From Cylindrobasidium torrendii FP15055 ss-10 (Eukaryota; Basidiomycota; Agaricomycetes; Agaricales; Physalacriaceae): 45,324 nt of DNA. Positions 11,197-23,839 of this stretch are shown one piece after another. The stretch spans positions 1 to 45,324 of the forward strand of contig KN880629.1 of the NCBI GenBank assembly GCA_000934385.1. The letters run 5' to 3'. Position 1 is the first letter of the stretch. The number at the start of each line of letters is the position of its first letter. The notes under the pieces are model-generated. The model saw only the letters and a list, made by a program, of their open reading frames with translations. It was not told the DNA's origin and searched no databases. The position numbers and the translations under genes were made by a program.

Positions 11197-12557
11197 ATGC
11201 CGCCACAACCTGGCCCTAGCAAGCCACCGGCGCCAACGGTCGCGCTCTCTCACAGCATAATGGCGAGTGCCGCATCACTCTTGCTTTTGACCCTCCCTAA
11301 AGTTTCGTGCAGACCAAACTGAAGCCAGCGCGCGTCTTTTCCAATATCATAGACCTCCCTCCAGAAGGTTCCGCACATGGACAAAAGCAGCCAGCATTAC
11401 CACCGCGTCAAATAACTGGACTGTCCTTCGACGATAGAGGGGATCAGCTCGTTAGCTCGGCCGACGATGAATCGTTCCGTCTCTTCAACTGCAAAACGGG
11501 AAAGTGCGTTCCCTCCACCAGCTCTCCTCATTATCCCAACGTCACACAGACATCTGAAGACATTTTACTCCAAGAAGTATGGTGTGGATCTCCCTAGGTT
11601 CACACACAAAAATACGGCCATACTCCACGCCTCAACAAAGGAAGACGATACCATTCGGTACCACTCTCTCCACGACAACAAATATCTCCAATACTTCAAA
11701 GGCCATAAAGCTCGTGTCGTCTCTTTGGAAATGTCCCCCATGGACGATGGATTTCTTTCCGCATCTGAAGACCTCACTGTTCGCCTTTGGGACCTTCGCG
11801 CCCCAGCATGTCGCGGCCTGCTCAATGTCCCGGGTGTGCCGGTGACCGCCTGGGATCCCAACGGCGTAGTCTTTGCAGTTGGCGTCAATGCATACTCGCA
11901 AATCATGCTGTATGACACAGGGAACTTCGACAAGAAACCATTCATTAGCATCAGCCTCGTCGACCGCTCACTGGAACGCATATCCTTCCCACCACGGCCT
12001 ATCTATATGACCTCCCTGTCATTCTCCTCAGACGGAAAATACATATTGGCCGGGTGCTCAGGAAACGCACACTACATCATGGACTCCTTCGATGGCACAG
12101 TACTTGCTAAACTTGTTGGCCACCAAGGCCTCGAACGGAGGTCAGAGAATGCCCAGCCGACGATGCACCCACAGAAAGGCATCAGCGGAGAAGAGGTCTC
12201 ATGGACGCCAGATAGCAAATTCATTGTGGGCGGTAGTGTGGACGGGAAGATATACACCTGGGATGTCAGTGGGATTCCCCCGTCGGATCCTGCACATCCT
12301 CCAGCAATCCCACTCGCTATTCATCCCATCTCTGCGGTCGATGGACATCCCGGCGCAGCGCGCTGTGTCCGCTTCAACCCACGATTCGCGATGATGGCGA
12401 CCGCTAGCTCAGAGCTGGTACGTACCATCGCCAACATCTAAGTTCCAAGGTGCTTATGGGCTTTATTTTCTAGGCAATGTGGTTACCGGAGCCAGGCGGA
12501 GACATAGAAGAGACAGCGGCCGAGCTTCTGGGCAAAAGGAAAGCTCCCTCATCTTGA
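11197..12557 (+). CDS. SWD2: WD40 protein SWD2/WDR82 (COMPASS subunit)
   Basis: Four exons (11197-11262, 11313-11503, 11550-12417, 12474-12557) total 1209 nt, 402 residues. After a proline-rich start, LKPARVF leads to ITGLSFDDRGDQLVSSADDES, then KTFYSKKYGVDLPRFTH, YLQYFKGHKARVVSLEMSP, TVRLWDLRAP, SFSSDGKYILAGC, SGEEVSWTPDSKFIVGGS and IYTWDVSG, the repeat order of SWD2/WDR82. In yeast the protein belongs both to COMPASS (H3K4 methylation) and to the cleavage/polyadenylation factor. The first intron apparently has a GCGAGT donor (11263-11312); a weaker GT donor at 11239 would delete eight residues and also keeps frame, so the exact N-terminus is not settled. The C-terminus ends in a KRKAPSS tail. 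Confidence 0.93.
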
Positions 12558-12776
12558 GGTTAATCCTTTGAACGTAGCATATTCACTACGGTCTCGTCGT
12601 GAATTCTTGTACGCTCAATATTACCTTTCAGCTTGAAAGAATTGCTAGTAGCTGAATATCAACGAGTTATCCTGTCGCATACAGTGGGCATATAACATGT
12701 TCTGGATAATAACTCAAAGGTCCTACATGTAAGCTCGGGGGACAAGAGAGCCGAACACATATATTACAAAAAACAT

Positions 12777-14987
12777 CTACGACCGCGTGTAAGATTCCTT
12801 GAGCTGCGCCAGTGCCCGCTATCGACACTTGAGTACCTGCTCTCGTGATGACAAACGGATATACTCACTTTATAATCTGGCCTCAACCCCTCCAGCTCCT
12901 TTTCACCCAGTCTGACTCGCTTCACGTTTTCCAAATGGCCTGCTTCCTTGAGCATATTCTTGAAGTAGCGCGCCTCCTGGTCCTCGACAAGTGACCAAGC
13001 GCTGCCATCCCGTCCCGCTCGCGCTGTCCGACCAACGCGATGGACATACTTGGTCATGTCAACCGGTACATCGTACGAAACGACGTGAGAAACATGGCTA
13101 ATGTCGATTCCGCGAGAAATGAGGTCGGAGGCGACAAGGCTAGGGAACGTAAGGCCAACGACTTTTGCGAAATGTGAAGACATACATGTTAATCTCTTGC
13201 TTCTTGAATTTTTCCAACACCATTTTGCGGTCCGAAGGGCTAAGATCACTGGAATAGGCATGCACGACAACCTGATCCTCGATATTGCCCCTGCAGTCCC
13301 CGAAGAAGCGAAGCAGTTGCACGAGCCTTGACGTGCTCTCCGCCGACTTTGTGAACACCAAAGCATTGCGCACACCCTTATTATGTATGAGCCAGAAGAA
13401 TACCAGTGGCTTCTCCGACGCGTTGACCACGATCATTTGCTGTTGTAAAGTGTCGGGAAGGGCAAACTTCTCCATGGCCAGGTCAAGTATGCCATTAGTC
13501 GACGTGGTCTTTGACCGAACAACCAGATATTTTGGATTGTGCAAATCGAGTGCAGCGAGTTTCGACGGATCGCGGGTGAGTGTGGCAGAGAACAGAAGCT
13601 TCTGGCACGATGACTGAGGTTGTTCGGGGACCCAGAGCTCGGCTGAAAGGGAAGGGTGGCTGTATGGGTGGAAGGCGGGTGCTAGTGAGTCCGATGGGTT
13701 TAGTGCGAACGCGTCGAATGCGTTCGTTGCTGGTGGACGCGTAGCTGCGAGGACTTGAGCAAGCCAATCTTGGAACGATTGTGCTAGAAGGCGGTCGGCT
13801 TCGTCAATGACCAGGAAACGTAGATGTTGCAGCGAGAAGTTGGGTGTGCCGCTGAGATGGTCTATCAACCTGCCTGGCGTACATATCAAAATGTCGACTT
13901 TACTCGAACCGCCTTGCAGACTGGAAAGAATGTAAGCCACGATGAGAGCTACACAGCAATCTCGTACTGTGTGTTCTTGTCCGCGATAAGTTGGGACTGC
14001 TCGTGTGAAAAAGAGTGTTGTCCGGTAGCTGTGCCGATTTTAAGGCCTCGCCCACGAGCAATGGCTTCGAAGGTCTCTCGTACTTGCAGAACTAAATCCC
14101 GCGTTGGAAGAACAATCAGCGCTCGTAGGCGCGTCACAATACGAGCCGAAAGTATCTAGAATGCATTGAGGTTATGAAATTGAATTATGTGGCAAAAACG
14201 GACCTCGACAATCGGCAAAACATACGCAAGGGTTTTCCCACTTCCTGTCGGTGCTGAGACGCAGACATCCTGTGGAACATCGTAGGGACGGTAAACAGAT
14301 CGTTGGAGACGATTTGAGGGTAGAAGGAAGGGCAGGAGGGCGGTCTGGACTATTCGTGTGTTATGTCCCTTCCCTCAGGTATTCTGTTAAGGTGCATACC
14401 TGCGAATAACTGGGTTATTCCCAACTCGTGCAATCTTTTTCGTGTTCTCTCCTCCAATCCGGTTCCACCGTTCTCAGTGCCGTCCGCTGGGATGTCGATT
14501 ACAGTTGCAGGCTCGACGAATTCTGCATCGGCAAGGGACTTGTCAAGACCTTGAAGTGCGAGGTCGGACCGTGAGGGAAGAGATGGGTGTACAGGAAGTG
14601 GAAAGGAAGGCAAAGCCCCAGGCACATCGGGAACATCCTCTTCGTCGACCTGCATTGGATTATCATGTCTTTGCTCCTGCTCAGCTTCAGCCTCCTCCTC
14701 CTCGTCCACTATCTTCCTCCGCTTCTTTCTGGGCTTTTCCGTCGGTTTTGGTACCTCCAAGTCCACCTCCATGGGTGTTTCCTCTTCAACTGCGTCGTTC
14801 TCTCCTTCGTCGTCGGATCCAGTCGCGCGTTTTTGCTCTGTTACTGCATTTTTCTTCTTGTTCTGCTTGCGGGTTTGCTTCTTCCTCTTAAGATAGCGCT
14901 GCTTCGCCTTTGTCTTTTCCTGGACTAGCCTAGATTAGAATGGACGATGCGAAATATGGAACTACTTGCTTTTTGTACTACGTCCAT
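12777..14987 (-). CDS. DBP6: DEAD-box RNA helicase DBP6/DDX51
   Basis: A multi-exon minus-strand gene. The N-terminal region is basic then acidic (KQRYLKRKKQTRKQNKKK, later poly-Glu), typical of nucleolar helicases. Helicase motifs in order: SAPTGSGKTLAY (I), VLPTRDLVLQV (Ia), ICTPGRLIDHL (Ib), VIDEADRLL (II, DEAD), LFSATLTRD (III), NALVFTKSAEST (IV), VASDLISRGIDI (V) and YVHRVGRTARAGRDG (VI). The variable loop rich in Pro/Ser after motif II and the overall order point to DBP6/DDX51, an ATP-dependent helicase of early 60S ribosome assembly. The start is MDVVQKA on a short first exon at 14987; the last exon ends ALAQLKESYTRS at the stop 12777-12779. Family and direction are secure; the exact subfamily is slightly less so. 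Confidence 0.92.
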
Positions 14988-15646
14988 GATAGTGCACTCG
15001 AAAGGCGATCACGATCAATGAAGCAACACATGGAAACTGTGATGCGCCATCATACAGCGACGGTGAAGCCAACTGTCGTACTCTCGCCCTAGCACACACG
15101 TTGGTAAAAGCTTGAAGTGTAAACAGAGGTGATTCTGTGATTATTCAGGGCAGAAAGTCAGAAATACAAGTTACTGTGTAGTCCAACGCGTTTGATTAGT
15201 CGGCCGCGCATTGACAGAGAGAAACGCCATCACAGCCCACAGCTGTAAATCATACAATTGTCTTGTCTTGGCTCTAGTCTGACCAACGACTTGCAATTGG
15301 TCGAATACTCACTACTATACGCTCGAACGCTTTGACCACGGCACTGCAGAATTTCTACGATAATAATCATCCTGGGGAGTACATATGTACCTGCCATTGA
15401 GTGGAAAGTATCGCAAGGGGAAATTCAGGTAGCTTCGTGGGCTACTAAGTACCTAGTCTTGTTTGGGCGAATCAACTAGCCTGGTTAACAAACGCATCAA
15501 CGTGCATCACGCATCACGTTCGTTCTTGATCGCAGACTCCCATTATCTCATCATCGCGTCCGCCTCCATTTCAAGCACGCACCTGCCTCAAGGAGAACTT
15601 CGCACAAGACGTTCTCAGCAGGGCCGACGCGCTTTCAATCTCGTGC
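14988..15646. other. Divergent intergenic region DBP6 / IBtk-like gene
   Basis: About 659 bp between two opposed start codons. It contains the promoters and 5' UTRs. A plus-strand frame running 15463-15750 is unremarkable and probably 5' UTR. Nothing else is recognised. Confidence 0.4.
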
Positions 15647-18600
15647 ATGACCTTGTTCCATGTCTATTTCGCCCTTCGCAATCAGCAGGCTTTCCAGCGT
15701 CTGCTCGATACCGCCAATGGTCGCAAACAACCTGGGGGAAGCACCAGTAACAGTGGCGGTCGCTCATGGTCGAAAAGTACTTCGACACTGGCCAGCGCCG
15801 CGGAAGTGAATGCGCGCGACAATCTAGGGCGTACTGTCCTCCATCTCGCCTGTAATGCCCCCGAATCACTGGAATACGTCCGACTGCTGCTACGCAATCC
15901 TGCAGTCGATGTCAATATTCAGGATCAGGAAAGTCGATGGACGCCATTGCACAGAGCTTTGTACCACGGCAATGTCGCGGCTGCGTGCGTTCTAACCGTC
16001 CCTCTTCCCCTACTGTCCCTCATACTTACACTCCCAAAGGATGCTGCTCTTGGAACGCTTGGAAACGGACGTGTACATCAAGGATCTAGAGGGATATACG
16101 GCCTTTGAGCTCTACAATTCGACCGTCCAAGGCACAATGCCCAATGTTTCAAACCGTGCAGAGCTTTTCACATGGGGACACAACAGAAATGCAGCTCTAG
16201 GACTAGGAGACGCAAACGACCGTGCACACCCAGAACAGGTTTTCATTCCCCAGCCTGATGCCGACAATGCTTCAAGCATTTACGCCCGGTTTCAACCTCT
16301 CCCTGTCCAACGCGTCTATACCGCCAAACTGCATACTGTTGTCATCACCTCGGAGAAGGAGGCTAATCTACGTGTCTGTGGCTTTGCGAGCGGCGGACGG
16401 TCAGCAATTCCTCATACTTGACCCGCAAATTTCCCTGACATCGCTCTTCGTCAGACTCGGACCCGGCCAACACACCCAATACGGCCTGACTCCAATCGCA
16501 GGGCTGAGTCAGACTATCGTCTCCGTTGCCTTGGGGCAAGATCACACTCTCGCACTGACTGACTCGGGCGAAGTTCTAAGCTGGGGGCTCAATCGCTTCA
16601 GCCAGCTCGGATATACAGTTGAGACCACCTCTGGAAAGCTAGAGGAACCTGTCCAACCTTCACCCAAAAAAATCATTGCGCTCAAGAAGGAAGTTGTGAG
16701 GGGTGTCGCTGCGTGTAGGACCGCTTCAGTATGTTGGACTTCGACCCAGGTGTTTGCTTGGGGGACCAGCAACGGACAACTTGGTGCGAAACACTACAAT
16801 CAGCGCCCTTGTTTGTCTGAACGCGAAACCAGGATTCGACAAACATCAACCTACAGTGGTTCCTCGTATCGTGTCAAAAATTACTCGGCCCGTTGTGCAA
16901 GTCTGCCTCACGGAGTCTGCTTTGGTATGCCTTTTGGACAGTCAAGACGTTGTTTGCTTATGGAGTGGACGCGTAATCAAAATCAAGTTCGCAACCATCT
17001 GCCTTTTGCTTCACTTGCTCGAAATTAACGTACTACTGTTTAGCTTCCCTGCGCATGGATTTCCGCATGCAATGCAACCATATCGCCCTCCTCAGGCTGC
17101 AAGAGGTGCTCACACAATCAAGATCACCAGTTGTGATGAGACTATCGCGGCGCTATCTTCCGACGGCCAGGTTTTCGCTTTCTCAATTCCCCCACCAGCC
17201 ATCACCGAGCCTGCGGCGTCAACCACGCACAAGGCATTCCAGCCATACACAGTGTGGACTCCGAGAATGCAACATATGTCCGCTCGAGTAAGTTTCTAAT
17301 ATCCGTCGCCCCAGACGTGTTCTCACTTACCTCAGGACGCCGCCGTAGGCAACAATGGAACTGTTATCATATGTACCAAGTCCGGTCACATCTTCATCCC
17401 TTCGAAGAAAGGCGGCGTTGCAGGAAAAGCACTCAAGTATCAGGTTGTTCCCAATATCCAACGTGTTGTTAGCATCTGCGCCAATAGCACAGGTGCTTTT
17501 GGTGCCCTTCGTGTCGACTTTAATCCACCTCCCATCGTTTTGGCCGGACAAGTCCTTTCGCAACATCTTTCGAGCGTTCTACCTTGTCTCTGGAGCACCG
17601 ACATGGATAGTGATAACGAACCAATCCACGATACAAGGGCCTTGGGCGAAGAGGACGACGAAGATAGCGGCGATATGCATATCTTGGATGACGCTAATCG
17701 GCTCAAGAAACTTGAGAATACTTATACCGCCAAACGGACGACACTTGAAGCATGGCGTGACGACAGGGATAGCCGTCTACCTCAGGGCGCAGATATGTCC
17801 GTTCTTGTGCAACAAAGCGGGCACGTTCTTCCAGTCCACCGAGTCATTCTCAGTGCCAGGTCGACTGTGCTGAATGCGTTGTTGCGCGACGATGGGGATG
17901 TGCGAGACGACCTTACCAGAATCACCGTCTCTTCGAGCCCAGTAGACGGTCGCAATCGCCTGATAGTCCAGCGCGCTCACCCTATGGCTGTACTCCTCCT
18001 GTTGGATTACCTCTATTCAGACCATATCCTTGCGATCTGGGACCACCGTCTTGCTCTCGTTGGCGTGGATTCTGCCAAGGTTAAATCGGACGTTCAAGGT
18101 CTCGCCAGACTTCTCCAGCTTCCCGCTCTTACTAGGGCACTCCATGCGGCGACAAGGAGTGTACCAGAGCCCACAATTCATCAGGATATGGCAGCATTGT
18201 TTTCAGCGGCGCAAGAATCCAAGACAGGAGACGTTGTGCTTCAGTTCGCCGACCAAAATGTTTTTTGTCATTCCGCCGTCCTCAGGTCTAGGACACAGTT
18301 CTTCGCGGACTTTTTCGGAGAGGAGGAATGGACGAGGAAGAGATGGAACAACGGGCAGGTTACGATTGACTTGAAGCATATGAAATGGCATGTAATGTCT
18401 TTCGTGATGCGCGCGCTATACAGCGGAGAGAACATAAACATGTTCAGTGTTCTCGGTACGTTGGTGCTCGGGTACGACCTTTCAGATTGACAAACAATCC
18501 CGTAGACTTCACCCAGTCTTCTGAGGACGTGTTGGAGTTCATGTTCGAAATCATTCATGCTGCGGTTTGTCTTGTCTTTGTGAATTGGGCGTGTTCTCAT

Positions 18601-20068
18601 GATGGTATAGACGGAGCTGCACTTCGACCGATTGGTGCTAGTGGCCTCTACGGTTATCCTTCGTCTTCTGACTATCAATAATGCCTCGTATATCCTATCC
18701 GAAGCAACACACTACTCGGCGCACGATCTGGTCAAGAGCGTGCAGGAGTACATTGCGGTCAATATGGAAGCCCTTTTGGAGTGCCGCATACTAGATTCAC
18801 TGCACCCGACAACGGTGAAGCAACTCTCGCGCTTTGTGAAAACGATGCAGACCACCAAGATGCCTACGACTCGGACCGGCCTTTTGGAGCAACGTGCACT
18901 AGCCAAGCATGCTACGTGGGTTGCTGAAGAAGATTTCCCTGTTCCCATCTTGCCGAGCAGCAAGGAGATCAAGAGGCGGGCCTCCGCCAAATTGTCGCCC
19001 ACCGAAGGCTTTGGGACATCCCCCTTGCTTAATACGTCGCCGCCTAGGCCTCGTGTGTCAGCCACTGCCTCGACCATTTCAAGCCCAGCACCAGAAAAGG
19101 AGGGTCATGACGATATCTTTACCATGGATGATGAACCAGCAACGGGCATTGCAGAACTTGGTTTGAAGTCGCAGGCCTCGCTTGACAGGATGGCTCCCTG
19201 GAAGCCGTCGATGAAGACTAGGTTTGTGATCTTCCCGCTCGTGTTCAACCTCCTTCCTCATCGAGTCTATAGAGTTGACATGCGCTCTGTAATGGCAGAG
19301 ACTGCAGCAGCAAGCACGAAGCCTGTCATATCAAGCACACCACCTCGCACTCCCGCATTGCGTTCAACCTCGACGAGTGGAAGCTCCAGTTCGCCTTGGC
19401 GAACCCAGACTGCGAATACGCCACCGGCAAGTACAGGCGTGCATTTCCCGACGCTCTCTGCCTCGCCAAAAACACCTTCGAAAACTCCTGGCCCTGCGGC
19501 CCAAAATGTAATAAAGGTTGCGCGACCGCCTTCTGGTTCACCATCCGTTTCCTCTTCTGGTGCTGGGAGGCCAGACATGGGTCCTGTGTTTGTTCCAACA
19601 AGGCAGATACCGCAGAGCTCAGGCTCGAAGGGCCCGCAGACGCCTTCGAGAAGGAGTGTTTCTGGGACGACGTCGAATAAGGCGTGGACGCGCCCGCCTG
19701 CGGAACCTGTGACGCCGCCGCCGCCCTCAGGAATCGCGATGTCGTTTGCGGAGATACAACAGAGCCAGGAGTTCCGTCCTGTAGAGAAAGAGAAGCGGAC
19801 TTTATTAGAGATTCAAGAAGAAGAGCAAGCAAGGCTGGTTGAACAGGACTTCATGAAGTGGTGGGAAGAGGAGGAAGAAAGGGTGAGGCTCGAACAGCAG
19901 AGGGAGGAACAAGCTATTAAGGCTAGTCTTCGAGAGGCGAAGACCGGCCACAAAGGTGGCGGTGGTGCAAGGCAGAGGAGGGCAGCTCATAAGGGTGGCC
20001 CGTCCGTTGAAGGGGCGTCAAATGGCGCGGGAAAGAAGAAGAAGAAGCAACCTGCTAAGGCGAATTAG
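15647..20068 (+). CDS. Ankyrin-RCC1-BTB protein, IBtk/Btb3-like
   Basis: Nine exons encode a large protein of more than 1200 residues. Order: two ankyrin-like repeats (NLGRTVLHLACNAPES, SRWTPLHRALYHGN); RCC1 blades (LFTWGHNRNAALGLGD, VLSWGLNRFSQLGY, VFAWGTSNGQLG); a first BTB domain (ADMSVLVQQSGHVLPVHRVI); a second BTB domain (GDVVLQFADQNVFCHSAVLR) with BACK-like helices (NASYILSEATHYSAHDL); a Ser/Pro/Thr-rich linker; and a C-terminal charged helix (LLEIQEEEQARLVEQDFMKW) and Lys-rich tail. This is the architecture of IBtk and of S. pombe Btb3, known substrate adaptors for Cullin-3 ubiquitin ligases; that role is inferred here. Introns, including one that splits the third RCC1 blade at GQLG|FDKHQ, all restore frame. 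The ATG at 15647 precedes the first ankyrin helix closely, so an upstream start remains possible. Confidence 0.9.
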
Positions 20069-20950
20069 AGGCTTAGAGCTTTGTTGTTTTAAGTTATGTC
20101 CTAAGTACTTATGTACAATTATGTATGGCCCATGCAAGGCTGTTATGTTTAGTATGTATCCGAAACTCTTCAATTACTTACCAACCGATAGGATTTTACG
20201 CGCGCACAGAGTCCGAGTCGAGGACACATGATCGTGGTCGCTTACCTCATCTCATCTTCGATCAGCTGTGTGCTCATGAATCCTCTGCCAAAGACCAAGC
20301 AAGTTACCAGCTGCTCCAGCTGCTCACTGGGAGTGTCGGCCATGAAACGAGCGCAAAGCCCAGAGAGCTGCCTCAGAAAATATCAACCAAGATATCGGAC
20401 CTTGCGAACCTTTGTACGATTTTTGTCTCAAAATTGGCAGTCATCCGAGACGCTGTTAATGGCTAGGCTCGCGTCTAGCCATCCGCTCAAGGCAAGCTCA
20501 TTTTATCGGGGCGTCCTGGTGCACTTCATACTTCGGCAAGACCATTTTCACAATATCGTCTCGAGCCTCGAGTCTCGGCCCATGATGATATAACACCGCG
20601 CCGGACCAGCCCAATCCAATTCGAATCAGTCTGGAAGCAGCGCATTGCAAGTTCGAAGGTTTGACCCCCCACCCTTTCAGTTTCTTTCGATACCGACAAG
20701 AGATACAACCTTTTCCCCGTTGCGTGCCAGGCGCCAGTGCTTTGCGCTCGAGTTCATGGATGAAATTTGAGGCGCGGTCTATGACATGTGTCCCTTCCTC
20801 GCAATAGCTCTCATTGGCGGAAATGGGCTGGAGGTCCCGGCACAACACTGACTGACCCGTGGACACCCTATCACTGCCATCTCCCTATATATATGAGAGC
20901 TCACGAGGGTTCGGTCACCACATACTACCCTCCTCCACACGTACCACACC
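20069..20950. other. Intergenic region upstream of the alcohol dehydrogenase
   Basis: About 880 bp. The left end holds the IBtk-like 3' UTR. Short frames occur on both strands but none resembles a known protein or shows a consistent spliced reading. The right end has a TATA box for the next gene. No tRNA-like structure was found. Confidence 0.45.
20886..20894 (+). promoter_or_regulatory. TATA box of the alcohol dehydrogenase gene
   Basis: The sequence TATATATAT begins 65 bp before the start codon at 20951, the expected spacing for a short fungal 5' UTR. It is the clearest core-promoter motif in the window and suggests regulated, strong expression. Confidence 0.65.
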
Positions 20951-22196
20951 ATGTCTATGAAAGCTGTTGTGTATACCGGGTCGTCCCTGCCCTCTATCGA
21001 GGAGCGCCCTAAGCCACAGCTCCTGAAGCCTACGGACGCCATTGTCAAGATGATCAAAGCATCCATTTGCGGTGCGTGTGGCTCATGCATATTGCCATGT
21101 CTACTAAACGCGTTCTACTATAGGCACGGACCTACACATCCTCAAAGGTGATGTCCCTACCTGCGCGAAGGGCACCATCCTCGGCCACGAAGGCCTCGCT
21201 GTCGTCGAGTCGGTCGGCGCCTCCGTGAACGCCGTCAAGCCGGGCGACCGCGTCGTTATTAGCGCCATCACCGCTTGCTCGTCGTGTAAATTCTGCCGTA
21301 AAGGGATGCCTTCCCATTGTGTGGACGGCGGCTGGATTCTTGGGAATACCATCGACGGCCTCCAGGCGGAGTACGCACGGATCCCGCATGCGAACGCTAG
21401 CTTGCATCTTGCCGTCCCAGGCGCGAGTGATGCGGACCTCGTCATGATTTCAGATGTCTTGCCTACTTCTCTCGAGTGTGGTGTCCAGCTTGGCAAAGTT
21501 GAACCAGGAAAAACCGTAGCTGTCGTCGGCGCAGGACCTGTTGGTCTTGGTGTCGTTTTGAACGCTGGTACGACAACATGTCTCTTATGTTGGAGATTAA
21601 CTGACCTCCCGCGAGGACTGTACTCGCCAAGCAAGATTATCGTGATTGATTTGGACGAGAATAGGGTATGTCGATTTCATTGAGAGGTCTCACTTGTCTG
21701 ACTGTTTGTCAAGCTGCAACAAGCCCTCCAGGTCGGGGCTACACATATCATCAAGTCGGGGCCAGGAGCTGTCGAGCGTGTGATGGAGCTCACCGATGGC
21801 GAGGGTGTGGATGCTGCAATTGAGGTAGTCGGCGTCGGTGCGACATTCAAGCTTTGCCAGGATATTGTCGCCGTAGGAGGGACAATCGCCAACCTCGGTG
21901 TTCACGGCTCAAAGGTAGACTTGCATTTGGAGAGGCTATGGGACCACAACATCAGTGCGTTTCTTTCCTCAGAGCGCGAAATAGACTCTAACATCAATTG
22001 GTTAGCCATCACCACGCGTCTGGTCGACACTGTCTCGTGCCCTCTGTTACTCAGACTCGCAGAGTCCGGGAGGTTGCGAGCGGGAAACTTGGCTACACAT
22101 ACCTACAAGTTTTCCGAAGTCCTCAACGGCGCGTACGGAACGTTCTCAGCGGCTGCACAGCACAATGCGCTGAAAGTGCTAATCGACTTTGAGTAA
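20951..22196 (+). CDS. Zinc-dependent alcohol dehydrogenase (MDR family)
   Basis: Five exons (20951-21071, 21124-21567, 21616-21665, 21714-21954, 22006-22196) total 1047 nt, 348 residues. Catalytic zinc ligands lie in ASICGTDLH and GHEGLAVVESVG. A structural zinc lobe is present: ACSSCKFCRKGMPSHC. The Rossmann nucleotide-binding motif is AVVGAGPVGLG and the acidic residue after the second strand (VIDLDENR) favours NAD(H). The family oxidises secondary or primary alcohols or polyols; the substrate cannot be read from sequence. The GGW segment after the zinc lobe resembles isopropanol/butanediol-type dehydrogenases. The start is the first ATG after the TATA box. Confidence 0.93.
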
Positions 22197-22308
22197 ATTG
22201 AACAAGATGTACATATTGATTGACTTTGATTGACTCCGAAATGAACAAGTGTAATACCTCCGACCAGACCAAACAAGATTCAGCATTATTGTCTTCTTAG
22301 CTGCCACT

Positions 22309-23839
22309 TTAAATTCCCATCCCACAAGGAATCGGCATTGACGCCCCTACTCCCATCATCTTGAACGCCGCGCCCCACATCCCAGGCATCATTTGCTTCG
22401 CAGTGTTCAACTGACAAAACGCCTTGTAATGCTTTCTCTCATCCTCTACGCGACTGGCGGCATACAGCTTGCGCCCATACACCAATGTGCGCTCGTCTGC
22501 TATCAGGATATAGGCGAAGAAAAGCTGGTTGAGGACAGATTTATAGCTTGGCGCCAGCTGCAAGCCTTCGTCCTCCATGAGCCGAAGGACCTTGAGGGCC
22601 GGGGCAATCCAGCCGTCCATGGGTTCTCCGTCTTTCGGCATGGTCTTCGGTGTGTGAATGGTAGGCGGTTTCTCGAACAACTTGCGCCGCTTGTCAGAGC
22701 GTGTGTGGTCCATCTGGATGCAACTCGGGCACTTGCAGTCGATTTCGTACGGTAACAAGTCCTCTTTGCGCTTCTCGTACGGCCAAGTGAGACAAGTGTA
22801 CTGGGTAGTGATTTCCTCGCCTTCTTCGATGTCACGCGCGGCGCGGATTCGCTGAGAGAAGGATGCGAGATCCCAGGTTCTGCTGGCATTCGGGCAGCAG
22901 CTGTGATTGATGCGGGACTGGTGGTCCCAAACCGCTTGATACAAGCTGGCGCCGTTGGCGGAAGCTGAGGCTCTCGATGAGATAGACTAGTTCTTCATTC
23001 AGGAATACAACAAAACGCACATTTGCCGTTGTCCTGCATTTCTTCCAAGCCGAATGCATTTGTACGCATAATGCCCGTGACTGCATTGCTCCCATCATGA
23101 AGATGGCAATTGGCGAGGTTCATATACTTCTCCTTCCTCTCCTTCGGCATCCGGTCCACGAGTGTCTCTATGATGACACCACGCTCGTACAGAAGCGCCT
23201 GTTGAATTTGCATCGCCGTAAAATCCTTCGGAAAGCGAAATCCGATGGGAAAGTGGGTTGGTACTAGGCTGAGCGGGCGTTCGTCGCAAATCAGGTCTCC
23301 GGCGCTGAACTTGCGAGCAGCCACCATTCCAAGCCCTTTGCCAGGGACTTCTTCAATACGGTACGCGGGTTCGACTGGCTTCTCGAGTGGCTTTGGGAAT
23401 CCACGCCGGTTAAGAACGTCCCTCTTCACCCAGCCGCTCACGATGCACTCGACCGCGTCTGGGGCGCCAGGCGGGATAGACGTATACATCAGCTCGTCGT
23501 CTGGAACGATGATGGTATCGGGATCATCCTCGTGGATGGTGAATTTCTCGGCGTAGTAGCCCTCGGGGCGTCCTAAAAGCCACAAATAGGTTGAGAATCA
23601 GACAGCCCTAGAGAAGAATACTATTTCTAACCTGCATTCTCGATGACGCCAGCCTGCAACTTCATGAATGGCAACGAGTAGTCCGTGTGCATCTTCAGCG
23701 GCGCTGTTGTCCCAGCCGGTGACGGTTCAGCTGGTATACTGTGCAGTGGCAACGTCGTCGTGGGTGTCGTCGTCGCTGCAGGCGCCTTCGTCACTGCAGG
23801 CTTACCCTTTCGTTCTCCAAGCAGGAATCCACGCCGCAT
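22309..23839 (-). CDS. SET-domain protein
   Basis: Three exons on the minus strand (23839-23632, 23572-23021, 22970-22309) total 1422 nt, 473 residues. An N-terminal Ala/Thr/Pro-rich stretch is followed by the SET fold: GKGLGMVAARKFSAGDLIC, an inserted helical segment with MPKERKEKYMNL, RINHSCCPNASRTWD (the NHSC motif that forms the S-adenosylmethionine/lysine channel), and EEGEEITTQYT. A post-SET cysteine cluster CKCPSC could bind zinc. A helical C-terminal domain follows. The arrangement resembles SMYD-related fungal SET proteins without a MYND finger. These are putative lysine methyltransferases; the target is unknown. The intron 22971-23020 lies between the NAFGLEEM segment and the NHSC motif and restores frame. 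Confidence 0.88.

Noticed and set aside
12764..12850. Alternative longer C-terminus for DBP6 without the last intron
   Set aside because: Splicing to the ALAQLKESYTRS end gives a better family match than the unspliced frame, whose tail has no similarity.
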